Source of the DNA: Pholis gunnellus
Taxonomy: Eukaryota > Chordata > Actinopteri > Perciformes > Pholidae
Assembly (NCBI GenBank): GCA_910591455.2
Contig: OU342806.1
Location: 5,979,478 to 6,043,477, forward strand
Direction of reading: 5' to 3'
Length of the DNA stretch: 64,000 nucleotides
Under the pieces are notes generated by a model. That model was given only the letters and a program-made list of their open reading frames with translations. It was not told where the DNA came from and made no database searches. Numbering within the stretch: the first letter of the stretch is position 1; every line of letters starts with the position of its first letter. Shown here one piece after another: positions 21,215 to 56,036 of the stretch. A program made the position numbers and the translations under genes.

Positions 21215-24200
21215 AAAAATCAAATGACATTTATTATTGATGCATTGTTTCTTTTTTGATAAGCAAATGATCTGTTTTTCTTTCAGTCTAAAGAAACTTT
21301 ACAATATAAAGAAACATACAAAGAACATCTTTATTACCTACACAAGACACCTAAGTCCCTAAGACAAGATTTCTGAACTATCCTACCATGAAAATACAAA
21401 GCAAACCCAAGAGACAGACTGCTTCATATTGAATACTGCCGTGTCATCAGAAAGGACCATGAATGGTACAGAAGAATCATTTATATCCCCTTCCCTTGAA
21501 TCCCCCACCCCTCCCCGACTCAACATAACCACCCGCCCAACCAGCAACTCTTCCTAATGGTACAGTATTATACATCACAATAGAAGTACAGAGATGGCCA
21601 ACGATCGATATACACAGAGGACTGAGAGAGGATCAGTGAGAGAGCTTCGATCTATACAACGCTATAACAGGAGCGAATAGCAAAGGACACAGTTACTTTT
21701 TGATCTAGTCTTAATTTAAAATGAGGTTCTCTTAAGTATTTTTACCTTTTTAAAAGTTTTCTTAAATTGATAAAAATCCTTCATATTAAAAACTGCAATA
21801 AGAGGTCACATGTTTTTTTTTTGTGAGAAGATGCCCTTTGGAAAAATGATTCAAATGATTATTCAAAGCCAATAGTAACATTCAACTGAAACATAAGGAG
21901 ACGAGGGCAGAGTGAGGACGCCACAGCTTGTCTGCTTCTCTCTGTCCTGTCCTCTCTCTGTCCTATCCTCCCCACCATACAAGTCTTCAGCATACAGTCT
22001 GCATTTATTGTGTTACTGTATTCTATACATTTTTATGGAAATTTAGCCACATGAGCCAAATAGTCAGCGCATCCTTTCTCTATGAAAAAAACATGGACAG
22101 TTTTATTTATAATTTACTTTCAGCTGTATTCATTGGTAGTGACTGACATATCAAAACATGTCAATGATATCAAAATGCATTATACAGTATTTACAAAAAA
22201 GGAAATTAAAGAGAAGGGAGGGGAGATGTTTTTTTGGGGGGAGGTGAGGGATGGGACTGGAGGAAAGAAGGGAGGTGTGTGTCACTACACATGGAGAGTG
22301 TTTCCCAGGCCACCGATAGCCAAATCCTGGAGCTGTCCCTGTTGAACTCTGGGTACAATCTGTTCACATTGATATCAGAAAATTGATGAGTACGTCACCA
22401 TCACCCATAGAGGCTACAATGGTTGTTTAGTTATTGTTGGTTTGAACACAGCCATGACGCAAGTTGCTGCAGTGTGACGCCGTGAGAGATAATCTATCCC
22501 TTTGAAAGCAGTGACAGAGTTGATCAGGCCAAGGGCACATAACATACAGAAAGAAACAAATTAAATAGCGTAATATGTAACTATGCTTTTCTTTGTGTGC
22601 AGATTCTACGGGCTTTCATTTTCTCAGTTGAATACACTTCAAATAAAAATAATCTGCTGAAAACAATCCACAAATAATGGAAATAAATCCATTACAAAAG
22701 TGTCCCGGTATTGTTCCTCGTCTTTAGACCGATGTGGCTGCATGGTCGGTTAACCCCAAGGTGCATCACTCTGCTCCCATCGTCAGCGCTGCTACGTCCT
22801 CCCAATACTCTGGATCCATTATCCCGTACGCATTGGGGCTCGCTGAGGGCACTGGTCGATTGGGAGCCAGTTATTTAGCCCGTCGTGTCTGGGTTAAGAA
22901 AGTGGATCATACAGGATCTGTGAGTTCACCCCAAACTCCAAGCAAGAAAGCCGGCTTCGTGAGTGTATCTTTGTGTCCCCCAAAAACAGGAGACATTGGC
23001 GAGAGACCAGAATGAACCCTGGGAGGAAAACAGTGCCACTTGGAGTCCACAGTGAGGTTGAAATCAAAACAAGGTGATGGAAGGGTAGGAACCACAGACA
23101 ACTTGTAAATAACAAATAATAAAACAACCACAATACAAGCTAAATATGTTGTATTTACAGACAAGACCAAATCCATAGAAGAGATGCTCTCTTGCTCTGC
23201 CTGTTACTGAATGAAAACTGGCACCTCAGAGCAATTCCCATGCAGCAAAACATAGAAGACTGTGAGAAGGGGTGCTTATTAAGACAAGATAGCTAGACAT
23301 AGGATCATGAGCATGAGCATGAGCAGACACTTTGTACCAGAAAACAGCAGCGCTCTGAGGAAGCCTCTGCTTTAACTGTATGGATAGTTTTAGCCGAGAT
23401 AGTAAACTATTGGATGAGACAGTTAATTATCCCGATCAATGATACTTTGAACACGTACACGGATGGGGCTACAAACATTAAGATGGCAAAGACTCAAGCT
23501 ACGAGCCCAGAAGAAGTTTTAAGGAGAGGTATGTGACGTGAGAAAGACTGTGACACAGAAAAAAACAAGACAAACAAATAACCTAAAATCATGTAAACAG
23601 AAAATGATTGTGCATTTTTTTCGAGTGTGTGCTTATTCCGTCATTGTTGATGCTGCTGCTGAGATAAAAATGTGCCCTTTACAGGAAATCATAACTACAT
23701 TAGTAGAATAATATCAATTATGAAAATTATAACAATAATATTACCATCAACAACAAAAAATACAAACATTTAATTCTTGCCCTAGAATAACATTATGAGT
23801 TCTTTTTTTTATTTTTATTTTTTTAAATCATTCCTGACACAGGAGTTTTTGAATGAGGGTATTCGGCCCCTGTCAGTCAACAACTGCGTGCCCTCATAAG
23901 TTATGATCAGCGTGATATGATGGAGTGGTGGTAGATGCAGCGCGGCATCTTGTTTGGGCTTGAATGCCCCCCATGAGGGCAGGTTTTGGGTTTGGGAGAG
24001 ACAGGCTTGGAGCAGTTTCGGGCTCTTACTGTCCGAGGGCCCGTGTCGAGGCCCGGCAGGCGAAGAAGAAGCTGCGAAGAGACCCTTCCTGTTGCTTGGA
24101 GGCCTTTTCATGTTCTTAAACCCATTTTACAGGCGTTGGGATGAGGGGCCTTGAGGGGAGTCCTGCTTTCCAGGTGCATCCCATGGGGCTGTGTGGCACA

Positions 24201-24357
24201 GCACACCGTCCACGAGGAGGAGGAGGAGGAGGAAGGAAGGGGGAGAGGAGGGTAATGCAAGACGCACCGGGGTGGATGGGAGAGGGAGATTGGGATAAGG
24301 GGAGATGAAAAAGAAATAAAATAAAAGATAAAATAAAATCAAAAAAAAAAGAAGAAA
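21215..24357 (-). other. ssbp4: probable ssbp4 3' UTR
   Basis: About 3.1 kb from the ssbp4 stop codon to the AATAAA at 21,230. It holds no coding frame of note; there is a (GGA)n tract around 24,213-24,240 on the plus strand (UCC-rich in the mRNA). The extent is inferred from the polyadenylation signal and lack of any other gene. Confidence 0.45.
21230..21235 (-). terminator. ssbp4: candidate ssbp4 polyadenylation signal AATAAA
   Basis: Minus-strand AATAATAAATG context about 3.1 kb after the ssbp4 stop. It is the last good signal before the fkbp8 promoter, giving a long 3' UTR. Earlier alternative signals may also be used. Confidence 0.4.
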
Positions 24358-45768
<21,411 letters not shown>

Positions 45769-47566
45769 CTGAAAGACAAAAAAAAGACAAGAGACCGCAG
45801 TTTACTCCCAGTGTTCATGTTTGATGGAGCAGTAAACAGCAATCAGGTGTTCGAATAATCCCACGTTCACCGAAAATAATGGAAAGAGGAGATATGGCGG
45901 CGCAGAAATGATCTGCCGCAAAACATCCAACGCTGATTACACTCACTCAATGTCTGGACACAAATGGAGTAATTACCGATTAACTGATGAAGATATGATT
46001 ATTTAGTCACAGTGATAAATGAAACTATCTTGTCAAGATGCAGATAGTTTAGGGGGAATATTAAGGCTTCAGCGTACTTCCAGTGGAGTGGACAGCCAGA
46101 CCAATAGATCCATTTCAGCTGAACTTGAAGACGTGAGAGAGAGGTAGAGTTATGTTTCTTTCTTTCTCCAACACAAAGGAGACAAACTATTTTCAGGTCC
46201 GCTCTTATTTGCTCGATTTCTTCTTTTTCCACGAGTCAATGTTCCAAATGGATCTGTTGGCCAACAACAACTAAGCAACAAAATGTGCAAACTGTACACA
46301 AACTCAGGCTGAACAATACAACTCTTGAATGTCAAACAAGAAAATCAACTTTTACTGCAACTGCTTCAAAATAAAAGCCTTCCAGTGGCATCTCCATATA
46401 GGACAGGAGCTCAACATCTTCAATACAAGTCCCTGAGTAATTTGAGGAAGAAAGATGTTGTTTTTTGTAAATTATAAAAATATGCCAAACATTTTTTCTT
46501 CATATATCTTTAGTTCAGGAAGTTACAAGAATAAAACTCAGATCAAGCTGACCTTGCCAGCGCTCAAAACCTTTCATACTTACAGACACATTTCATTGGG
46601 TACAAAGTATTGAGGGTCATCAGCCAGTTCACTCCCATACTTTGGTGGATTTTGTTAAATTCCTGTCAGTGTTTTGGTCCCACTTTATATTGATGAACAA
46701 CGAGATGACCATTTTTTAGTACCATACTCTTGATTTAAACAGAGCAGCCTTTAGTCCCGCATGCAATCCCAATTTTGAATATGGCCTCCAAATACATTTA
46801 CGGCAATATTTCCTTCATCTTTTCTCTCAATTATAATGATTTTCAACATCGGGGAGAAGACAGATGTGACGCTCGCTGCTCTGGTTTCCTTCTGAGGCAG
46901 TGAGGCAGCGAGGCAGCGAGGCTGACAGGCGGTGTTTGGTCATGACTGCTTTGTCAGAGCTCGACATTCACACATGGCCGGCGCCAAAGAAAGGAAAAAA
47001 AAGTTACCCAAAGAATACATATTCAATCCGAATGTGGAGCCAATTCGCATGTAACAGGAGGATCCGACACTTTGGAGGAATATTAAGCTACAAACAGCCC
47101 TTCTTCCTCAAAGGAAATACAACAGTATTGGTTGTATGTTCAACCACTTAACATTCCTCATATTTACATTTCCCTGACAAGTGTCTTATAGTAAGAATAA
47201 TGATCATGCGAGACGCAAACGTAGAAGTAGCTTGACGATGTTGCAATTCTCAAAAAAGGTCAAAACGTTACGACTTTGACACCACGGACTGCGGTTTGTA
47301 TCCTGCCTCTTTCGACAGGCAGAAACCACGACCACGGTCTTTCCCAAACCTTATCCCAGTAGTGTTAGTTACCTAAACGTAACCATATGTCAACCATGAA
47401 GGGAGGCGGCAGATCAGAAAACTGCTCACGTGGATCTTACGTCCAGATGGAGGACTTGATGTCGAGTGTCAAAGGGACCACAGAAGCTTTTATAGTAATA
47501 ACGTTGCTTTTTAAAATGTTCACAAAATCTGTTAGCTAACCGAACAATCAGACTCTCCACAAAACA

Positions 47567-47594
47567 AACACACACACACACACACACACACACA
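47567..47594. repeat. (CA)n microsatellite
   Basis: Short CA tract about 130 bp from the larger one at 47,726. Confidence 0.92.
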
Positions 47595-47724
47595 GTGCTC
47601 TCCTTCCGCCCCTCCCCCCACTGTAACGAGAGCTTCACTCACATCCAGAGCAAACAATCCCTCCATCCCTCGGCTGACCTGCACGGCCCAGACACTAACT
47701 AACAGGCCCCGGGGCCATGAAGCC

Positions 47725-47850
<126 letters not shown>

Positions 47851-49382
47851 TGGTAAGAAGGTGTGGATCTGTGGGACTCGAACAAATCATAAGAGACTTA
47901 CAGAGTGTGGATGTGGACATATCCACAGGAGTCAGACACCAGCAGAGAGACACAGAGAGAGACAGACAGACCTGGCAAACAATAGAGATGGAGAGAGAGA
48001 GAGAGATCTCTCAAAGGGTGAGGAAAGGTCGGACAGTGAAGAACAGTCTGCTAAAGATGCTTCTATAGTCCTCTGAGGTCTGTGTTTGAGTGAACCGTAC
48101 CACTACCTCCCAGCCTCAACAGCAGACAAGCATGCAGGTCAAGAGTATCTACCAAACCGGAAAGCAAAGGAGCGTACAACAATGCCCCCAGCAACACAAA
48201 GTTATTCAAGATAATTCAACAGTTCAGAAATAAAGTTCTCACTCTCAACTTGTCAAATACAGACGCTTCCCCTTGGTGTATGGTACCGATGCACTGAGGC
48301 ACCCTTTAGCGTCTGTATGAGAGGCACCAGGCTTAATACCAAATCCAATGTTCAGCCAAATATTGCCAGAGGGGTACGTAGAGAGTCATAGTCTGAAGTT
48401 TTGGGCCACTGACCGGTATTACAACAGCAGGTTATCAAACTAGTAAAATGAACAATTGAGTTGAGTTAACCTTAACACAACCCACTGACGTGTTGAATGT
48501 ATAGTTTTCTGAAATATCTATCAAATTAGAGCAAAAATGCGAAATAAATATCTTCGAAAGAGTCTTCCAAGGAGACGTTTAGACACTGGTAACTGAGACC
48601 CAACCCAGGACCAGAGTCGGGCTCCTATCAAATTATATTCAGTCTAATGGGGTCAGATCCCGTTGTATTGTTGCTATGTGGATCTGAGCAAACCCATTAT
48701 CAGCTCTGATCACAATCATAATCACTGCAAGATACAAAGGTGTTTTTTTTTTAGCCAAGAACAGTGTGAGCGGCGAGCTTCAGGGGGAAGAATGAAATGT
48801 TTTTGTCTCCTTCTTCAATGGCTGCTGATTGTGAGGTGGTGTCCTCTTTTTATTTGGGTTTTGGATCAAGACTAATTATCCTGGCGTGTCTTTGGATTGG
48901 GTCTGACCGTCCTCTGCTCCCTCGCAAACGGGCAGCAAATATATTTACGCAAGTCACGGGTACGGGTGGGTTTTCCACTGGTCTGTCTCGGCTAGATCAT
49001 GTCCAAATTTACACAACAAAATAAATAAGTGTGTGGAATGAGTTGAACGGAAGGAGCAACTTTGCAGGATCACCTAAAAGAAACACAGAGGGATCTAAGA
49101 CTCTTCTGACCTCAGCTGGGCCCTATAAAGCGTGTCATTGTGAGCTGTTGTCGAACAATGGGACAGCAAAAACAATAGGCTAAATGCAAACACACACACA
49201 CACACACACGGTTAACCAGGTGTACGGCGTATCTGCTCAGGGATCAGCAGAGAAAGAGAAAAGAAAGATGGAAATGGGAAAAGGAAGAGAGAAGGCCAGA
49301 GATGGCTGGATGAACAGCAGAGCATCTCTCAGGGAGGAGAAAGAGTGAATGGAAGTGGTGCTGGCATGTAAGTATGTGTGGC

Positions 49383-49383
<1 letters not shown>

Positions 49384-49430
<47 letters not shown>
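49384..49430. repeat. (GT)n microsatellite
   Basis: About 47 bp of uninterrupted GT. Confidence 0.96.
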
Positions 49431-49431
<1 letters not shown>

Positions 49432-49583
49432 TCAACCAGCCAGCGAGGCTCCACAGTACTCAGGTGAAGCGGCAGCAAAAGGCCCCCTTCTCCTAGTTGC
49501 CATGACAACCCCGACCTCAGCTCCTGCTCTCCAGTGCCCATTAAAACCCTCAGGCCGTCAATCATCAGCATGGCCAGGGAGCA

Positions 49584-49586
<3 letters not shown>

Positions 49587-49667
<81 letters not shown>
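49587..49667. repeat. (GA)n microsatellite, about 81 bp
   Basis: Pure GA repeat followed by GAAAGAAAAGAAAG. It is complementary to the CT tract at 49,780-49,814. Confidence 0.96.
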
Positions 49668-49671
<4 letters not shown>

Positions 49672-49775
49672 AAAGAAAGAGAGAGAAAAAGAAACAGAGA
49701 TGGAGTTTAAAGCAGCCTGTGGCTTTTGATAGCAACCCTGTGTCTGTGTCTCCCTCTTCTTCTCTCTGTCTCTCT

Positions 49776-49779
<4 letters not shown>

Positions 49780-49814
<35 letters not shown>
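49780..49814. repeat. (CT)n microsatellite
   Basis: 35 bp of CT, 112 bp beyond the GA tract and able to pair with it as a hairpin. Confidence 0.96.
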
Positions 49815-49817
<3 letters not shown>

Positions 49818-51401
49818 CCTCCATAAAAACCATCCACTAAAATCTGAGCTGCCTCTTCACGACATTATCTTCATTCATTTCAAATCAATTTTCATACAAG
49901 CTATCTTCATTCAGCATCCCATTTTAACTAATGATCCTTCCTTGTTCGCCATATAACATCTTCAGTCTTAATTCTGCAGCCATCCATACCCCCTCCTTCA
50001 TGTCGGAAAAAAGAGTTTCGAGACCAATGTTTTCGAAATCTAAAGCTCTCTGTCCATTTTCTTCCAAAGTGTTTGCAACCGTAAGACAATTTCATGTATG
50101 TATGTATAGGCTGACTTAGCAAAATGACAAAATGAAACCACGTGATGACTCCAACTGAACGTGTCTTCCTATGTGGGTAGGAGGAGCGCTAGTTAGCTGT
50201 TAGCAGCCAGTGGGAGTCCTACGGTGTGTTTGGTTAACAGCGCTAACAGCTAATGGAACTAAGCACACAGCAGGAATGTCAGTTAAACTGTTCAGAGGGA
50301 GCGTAAAACAGTCAACACGAAGCGTTACACAGTGAACCGCAGTTTAGCTGCACGGAGCCTGTGCAGACAGCTGCATCGAGACGCAGAACGGGAAGATGTT
50401 TTATAATCAAGGCCATTTTATGTTAACATCAGCCACACCTACGGTTCGGACAAAGAATAGTTCATTACATGACACACGCATGAATTTGCGCCCATGCAGT
50501 CTGTACCTGATGAACAGCTAGTTTGGGCTCTAAACATTGTTTTTCATGGGATAAATATAAAAAAGGAAATAACAACAGCACCATTTGACAGTGTTGAACG
50601 TCTTGTGTATCTAGTTTACAATTTTTGGACGAAATAGAGACAACACTGTTTCATGTTAAATATGAGCTAAGACGCAACACATATTCAACTGTAGCAGTGG
50701 CGTACGGTAGCTACGACAGGCTCTAGTCACTAGTTATGAAGTTTGTATAAAAAAAAGCCAAAGGAATTTGCTTTGCCACCTTGTCCACCTGTTCTTCTCT
50801 CTGTGGTCTTTTGTTCCTGCAACTGCACTGCATTGTCTGTCTACATTTACACCCCTGAACTGTTGGCAGAGACATTTGAAAAGCATCTAAGAGTTTTTTT
50901 TCATTCTGAGTAAATGACTAAAAATAGTAGAAACATTCCTTCTGCAGTTATCATTGTGCATGTATTTAATTATTTCCTCTAACAGAAAGGGTCTCCTCTC
51001 CTTTTGCTCCTGGTTGTGATCCTCTTTAGCTCTCTGGCGGAGGCTAGCCGGCTAGCTGGCTAGCTGGATGGCCCACAGACAGTGAGTGAGCGGCTCTATC
51101 TGTCCGGTGATCAGACCTCTGCTTCCAGGGGGTAATGGATCTGCTGTTATCTGGGTCCAGACAAGCAGGCCAACACACTGCTACCTGCTGGCCACAACAA
51201 CACTGATACCGACCTGTTAGTGCGCGTGAGTGTGTGTCGGTGAATATGTGTGTGCGCGCACAAGCCTGCGTTTCTTTCAGAAGTGTCTCAGTCTGACCTG
51301 CCTGGACTGTGACCCCCCCACACACTCCATATATCTCAAACACACAGAGAAACGCTGCAACGTGTGAACAAAAGTATACAAATGCCCATACTGCCACCCT
51401 A

Positions 51402-51402
51402 A

Positions 51403-51482
<80 letters not shown>
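51402..51482. repeat. (CA)n microsatellite
   Basis: CA repeat of about 80 bp with one GACA interruption. Confidence 0.96.
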
Positions 51483-51485
<3 letters not shown>

Positions 51486-52128
51486 TCCAGTCCACTCTTT
51501 TATCAGCTTACATTATTCACACAAGGGCTCTCTGTGTCTCTCTCATTCCTTCTGTTTATACCTGCTACATGCTCTCTTTTTCACTCTCATTCTCTGTCTG
51601 CTCCACAGCTCCACAAAAAAAGTGAATGCTACTGAAAAAAAACCGGGTTCAAGCTGTTCATATAATGAAAGAGAAAGAGGCCGCATCTAAATACTGCCGC
51701 CCGTGCAGGCATAAACAGGGGTGTGCACGTTCGGATGAGCTCACGCGTGAATGAACACTCCATTGCGCGTTCATACATGTAGTTTATGTGACTTGCAGAC
51801 TGATTTGCAGACAAACGGCCGGTTTCATCTGGTGCATCTCCTTAACCAAACCCGGAGATCCTTCTCCTCACCGCTCCCGACTGTCATCGCCGTCACCCTC
51901 TTCTCCAAACTACCCCATTTGTCCTTCTGTCACAACCCTCCTTCTACCCCTCAACTTCAAGAGCTCCAATAACTCTGTCACCGAAGTCAACTCTATAAAG
52001 ATTAGCGAAGAGGCAGGAGTGTGTAAGCAGGTCTGCCGGCGGACGGACGGGTCTAATCGATGGAAGCTGCCAGGAATCCGACTCCTAACCCTGCCACCTG
52101 GAAACGCCGTCCACGGCAGGAGCCATGC

Positions 52129-52250
52129 GTACACACACACACACACACAACAGGTATGCAGCAAAATGTGCTCACACACACACACACACACACAGCGACT
52201 ATGCATGGGATCATGCTGTATATATTACACGCACACACACACACACACAC
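52129..52250. repeat. cluster of three short (CA)n tracts
   Basis: CA tracts of about 18-20 bp each at roughly 52,131, 52,175 and 52,231, separated by unique sequence. Confidence 0.9.
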
Positions 52251-53144
52251 ATCTTGCCATTGCCTTCCCATAGCTGCGGCAGCTGTTATGTCAATCAGGT
52301 GAATTAATTACCGGTAAACAAATCTGCCTGGGATCCCCCAACAGAACACACACAAACATAAACAAACATACACATACACACACACATAACCCTCCTCCTC
52401 GCACCGCCTCTGTCTCCCAAGCATCTCGTCCCAGCATCAGGGCCCCAGGAGCCTGGAGCTGCCTCCCAGCTACCCAGGCACCGCTCGGAGCTGGAGGCCC
52501 AGAGGGAAGGCGGCGTGGCTGGGGGACGTCGCCCGGCTCTCCCCCCGCTGCCCTGGAGCACCTGCCTTAACTCCCGCTGCTGCCTCTCAGGCTAACCAAT
52601 CAACCTATGGCAATTCACACACACACTACCTGACAGGAAAGGCAACACACAGTCTGGAGTGTAGATGGCATAAACACACACATTTGTGCACACAGACACC
52701 TGAAAAAAAATTGATCTGAGATGAAAAAATAAATGCAGACAGACAATTCTGCCTCCTGTAAACATGATATTGATGTGGTGACTCTCTGTGGGCTGGATGA
52801 CAGCTGACAGAATGAAGGGAGGGATCCATTCCACATGAAACACTTGAGAAATAGAGAAAGAGAATAGAATTAAGAATAGTTTTAGAACGGTTTATCATAA
52901 CGGTTTATTATAACTAGCTGAGATCTGGGAATCTGATAGAGCAAGTAACATGAGCAGTCACACAGGATTTAAACAAACCTCCCGGCTAACCAACCGTATT
53001 TTTAAGAAAAGTCAACGGCAAAACTGTGTTTTATCACCGTTTTTCAGACTGACCAGTACTTTCAACAGATCAACCTCCCTGATCATCTGACCAATCATTT
53101 TAGCCTCACTTCCATAGCTCCAGAGCTCCCTGTAGGACCGGGTA

Positions 53145-53235
53145 AGATGGAGAAAATATCACAATATTTTTGACCAAATACCTCAATATTGATATTGCAA
53201 GAATAATGTAGAGTTGACCATTGGTGCTTTTAAAA
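53145..53235. repeat. fragment of a dispersed teleost repeat
   Basis: Contains ATATCACAATATTTTTGACC then AAATACCTCAATATTGATATTGC and a GTTGACCATTGGTGCTTTT tail, words that I recognise from a repeat common in fish. Only a fragment is present. Confidence 0.45.
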
Positions 53236-53505
53236 CTGAGAGGCATTACCAAGGAGGGTTTAACTAAATCTTACTTGGAGCTAAACTATAAGCTAAACGA
53301 AAGTGACGCAAGCATGCATAAACTGAGTGAAACACTTATTGATGTAAAGTAATTTAGTAGCTGGCCTCCTGACACACACAGACACACACACCTCGAAGGC
53401 TTTATTGGCGGTGTCGGTAGTTAATGACCAAAGGTTGGCGATGGCCTGCTGCTCGCTCTGGTGACCCTTTCTAACACAGGTCCCCCCTGCTGGCACTGCT
53501 CTTTA

Positions 53506-53509
<4 letters not shown>

Positions 53510-53566
<57 letters not shown>

Positions 53567-53581
53567 GCACACACACACACA
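53510..53581. repeat. (CA)n microsatellite
   Basis: CA repeat with two GCA interruptions. Confidence 0.96.
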
Positions 53582-53720
53582 AGTGCACGTATACACACAC
53601 TGATATGCAGCCCCCGCCTCCTCTGCCCGTGGCCTTTCACTCCCTCATTAGGCAGTTGGTGTTGGGTGGAAAGCCACCAGAGAACCAGAGGACAGGGTGT
53701 CACACTGACGCTCGTCCCCA

Positions 53721-53724
<4 letters not shown>

Positions 53725-53776
<52 letters not shown>
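53725..53776. repeat. (CA)n microsatellite
   Basis: About 52 bp of CA, ending in GAGACACAGACACA. Confidence 0.96.
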
Positions 53777-53779
<3 letters not shown>

Positions 53780-55831
53780 ACACAGACACACTTTGAATGA
53801 AAGAGGCTTCCACATGCACTCAAATGCCTAATTGAAGATTATTAATGCTGCTAATTAGGGAATAATAGAATGCTTGGAGACAAAACCTAATGTGAACACT
53901 GGCAGAAGAATGAAAGGTGCTTAAGCGTTTGTAAGAGACAGGAGAGAGGGAGTTAGGTAAAAGGATTTTATCATGCTCTATATCACTCCTGTCCTTTTGA
54001 AATAACTGGCTGGTGTCACGCTACCACAACTCTTATTCACGAGGAAGTGTGCATCCGGCGGGGCGCCAGTCACCGCTCAGCTCCGCAGGTCACAGAGGGC
54101 TGCAGATCAGGACGGAGCAGGTAGATCATCCCGTGAAAGGCCACTTCACAGATGACGGCAGGCACGCTTAAACACTTTTGACACTGTTACAAAGCTGTAC
54201 CGCATGGTGCGCGTTGCAATTGCTGGGTCTATTTCATTGTTTTCTTCTTCTGGGACAAATGTCAATAAATATTCCCCAGTGTAAAACATCTGCAGTCGGT
54301 TCTCGTGTCAGTACCTCAGAATCAAAGAACCAACGTCCAACAATCACACGGAGAGAAATCCGTTTAAAAAGAGGCAGAGATAAACATCTGATCAGCCTCC
54401 GTAGAGCACAATGCAACCAGCCAAAAGACATATTGCATGTTGCCAACCAGGGGAGATGCTCACTATTTTCAGCCACAAAACCTCAACCTCCCTCAACGCT
54501 TTCATTGTCACTTTTTACTCTTTCCACCTACATGTGGTGAGAAAAAACAACCCACAACAGGTTCACAGCAGCTGCCTTGAGCTTCATAGAATAGAATTCC
54601 AGGAAAAAACGACAAAGGTATGTAAATTATAAAACATTCATCACCAAAACTCCAGGAATCTAGTGAAGATCTCAGAGTGATGATAAAGATCCTGCCGTGG
54701 TGAAGCATCAACACGTACTCTACGTGAGCACACACACACACGTGCACACTCTAAAGTGCATTGGCACATTGCTGCACTACACACGATGACATTTAGCGAG
54801 CAATACCAAGTGGCATTTACATATCTGCAAACATATATTTGCTGTGGGTTGAGACATCTACATTCATGTTCCGACATCCTACAAACTGTTTTCACTCGAT
54901 TGCAAAGACCACTGATGAGTTATGGATGTTATACATTGTATTTGCTAGGTCCCGTCTCAACAACTTTACATATAAACGAATATCTCTTGAAAGATTGTGG
55001 GTATGTTGGGTGTTATGTATGCAAGGAAGAAAGGACCCCTCACTCATCGTTGCTTATTCAGTGGTTGAATGCCCACTATGGTATCATGTCCATTAATTTC
55101 TGCTGCAGTTTTAACCTACAGACTCACTTTCACACTTGCTACTGTTGGAACAGTTGCAGCTCAAACTTTGCCAAGATTTAATAATATAATATAACACTTT
55201 ATCAGCCAGACCTCCTACGGGACTATTAAAAATGAAAAGAGTCTCTGGCAACCTTGTTAGCAATATCTACCTCCTCCTTATTCTTTGGCATTCTTTCATA
55301 TTCTCCCGCTCACTCCTTTTTCTTTTTTGCTCTCTCGCTCTCTTTTTTTCTCATGTTGTGCTCACACAACTGGATTTTTATTTCTGCAGAGCTGAGAAGG
55401 TGCGAGATGAAAAGGAGAGGGAAGTGGAGGTACCGTATACGGTGCGCAGCCAGCCGGGGAGCTACAGTCGGGCTGTACACATTCCATAGTGCCTAAAGCA
55501 ACACGGTGGACCTCAAAGCTGATGCCAGACGTCTTTAGAAATATTTAAATAATTACCATATATTAGACTGAATAATGTTGTAATAGCAAAAATGAGCTCA
55601 GTAAACACTGTGAGCACAGAATTAGAGAAATATTGAGGAAAAAAAATACAGTTGCAGCCTCACTTTATTCTGCTCTACTATAATAATTCATGCACATTTG
55701 ACATTCATACCCAAATTCTAACCCGTATGTGTCCGACACTTATGTTTAGCAACCAACAGAAACAGACCAGACATTTAAAACCATCTCATGCCAGTCTGAA
55801 GCACTCACCCCATTTCTATTTTAGAGTATAC

Positions 55832-55847
55832 GTCTGTCTGTCTGTCT

Positions 55848-55923
<76 letters not shown>
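55832..55923. repeat. (CTGT)n/(TG)n compound microsatellite
   Basis: A short CTGT array followed by about 70 bp of TG. It is complementary to the CA tract 75 bp further on. Confidence 0.96.
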
Positions 55924-55925
<2 letters not shown>

Positions 55926-55998
55926 CCGACGAGGCAGGAAGAGGCATTCCCATAGGAGCAGTCCTCCTGAGCGCCAGACATTGGGGGGTTGGGTGTAA

Positions 55999-56033
<35 letters not shown>
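55999..56033. repeat. (CA)n microsatellite
   Basis: About 35 bp of CA, inverted relative to the TG tract at 55,853. Confidence 0.96.

Positions 56034-56036
<3 letters not shown>

Noticed and set aside
53293..53496. Minus-strand frame containing QSEQQAIANLWSLTTDTANK, followed by a possible GT donor
   Set aside because: It looked protein-like and sat where an upstream ssbp4 exon could be, but it does not match any SSBP segment. The acceptor is poor and the putative donor is just the start of a GT tract.
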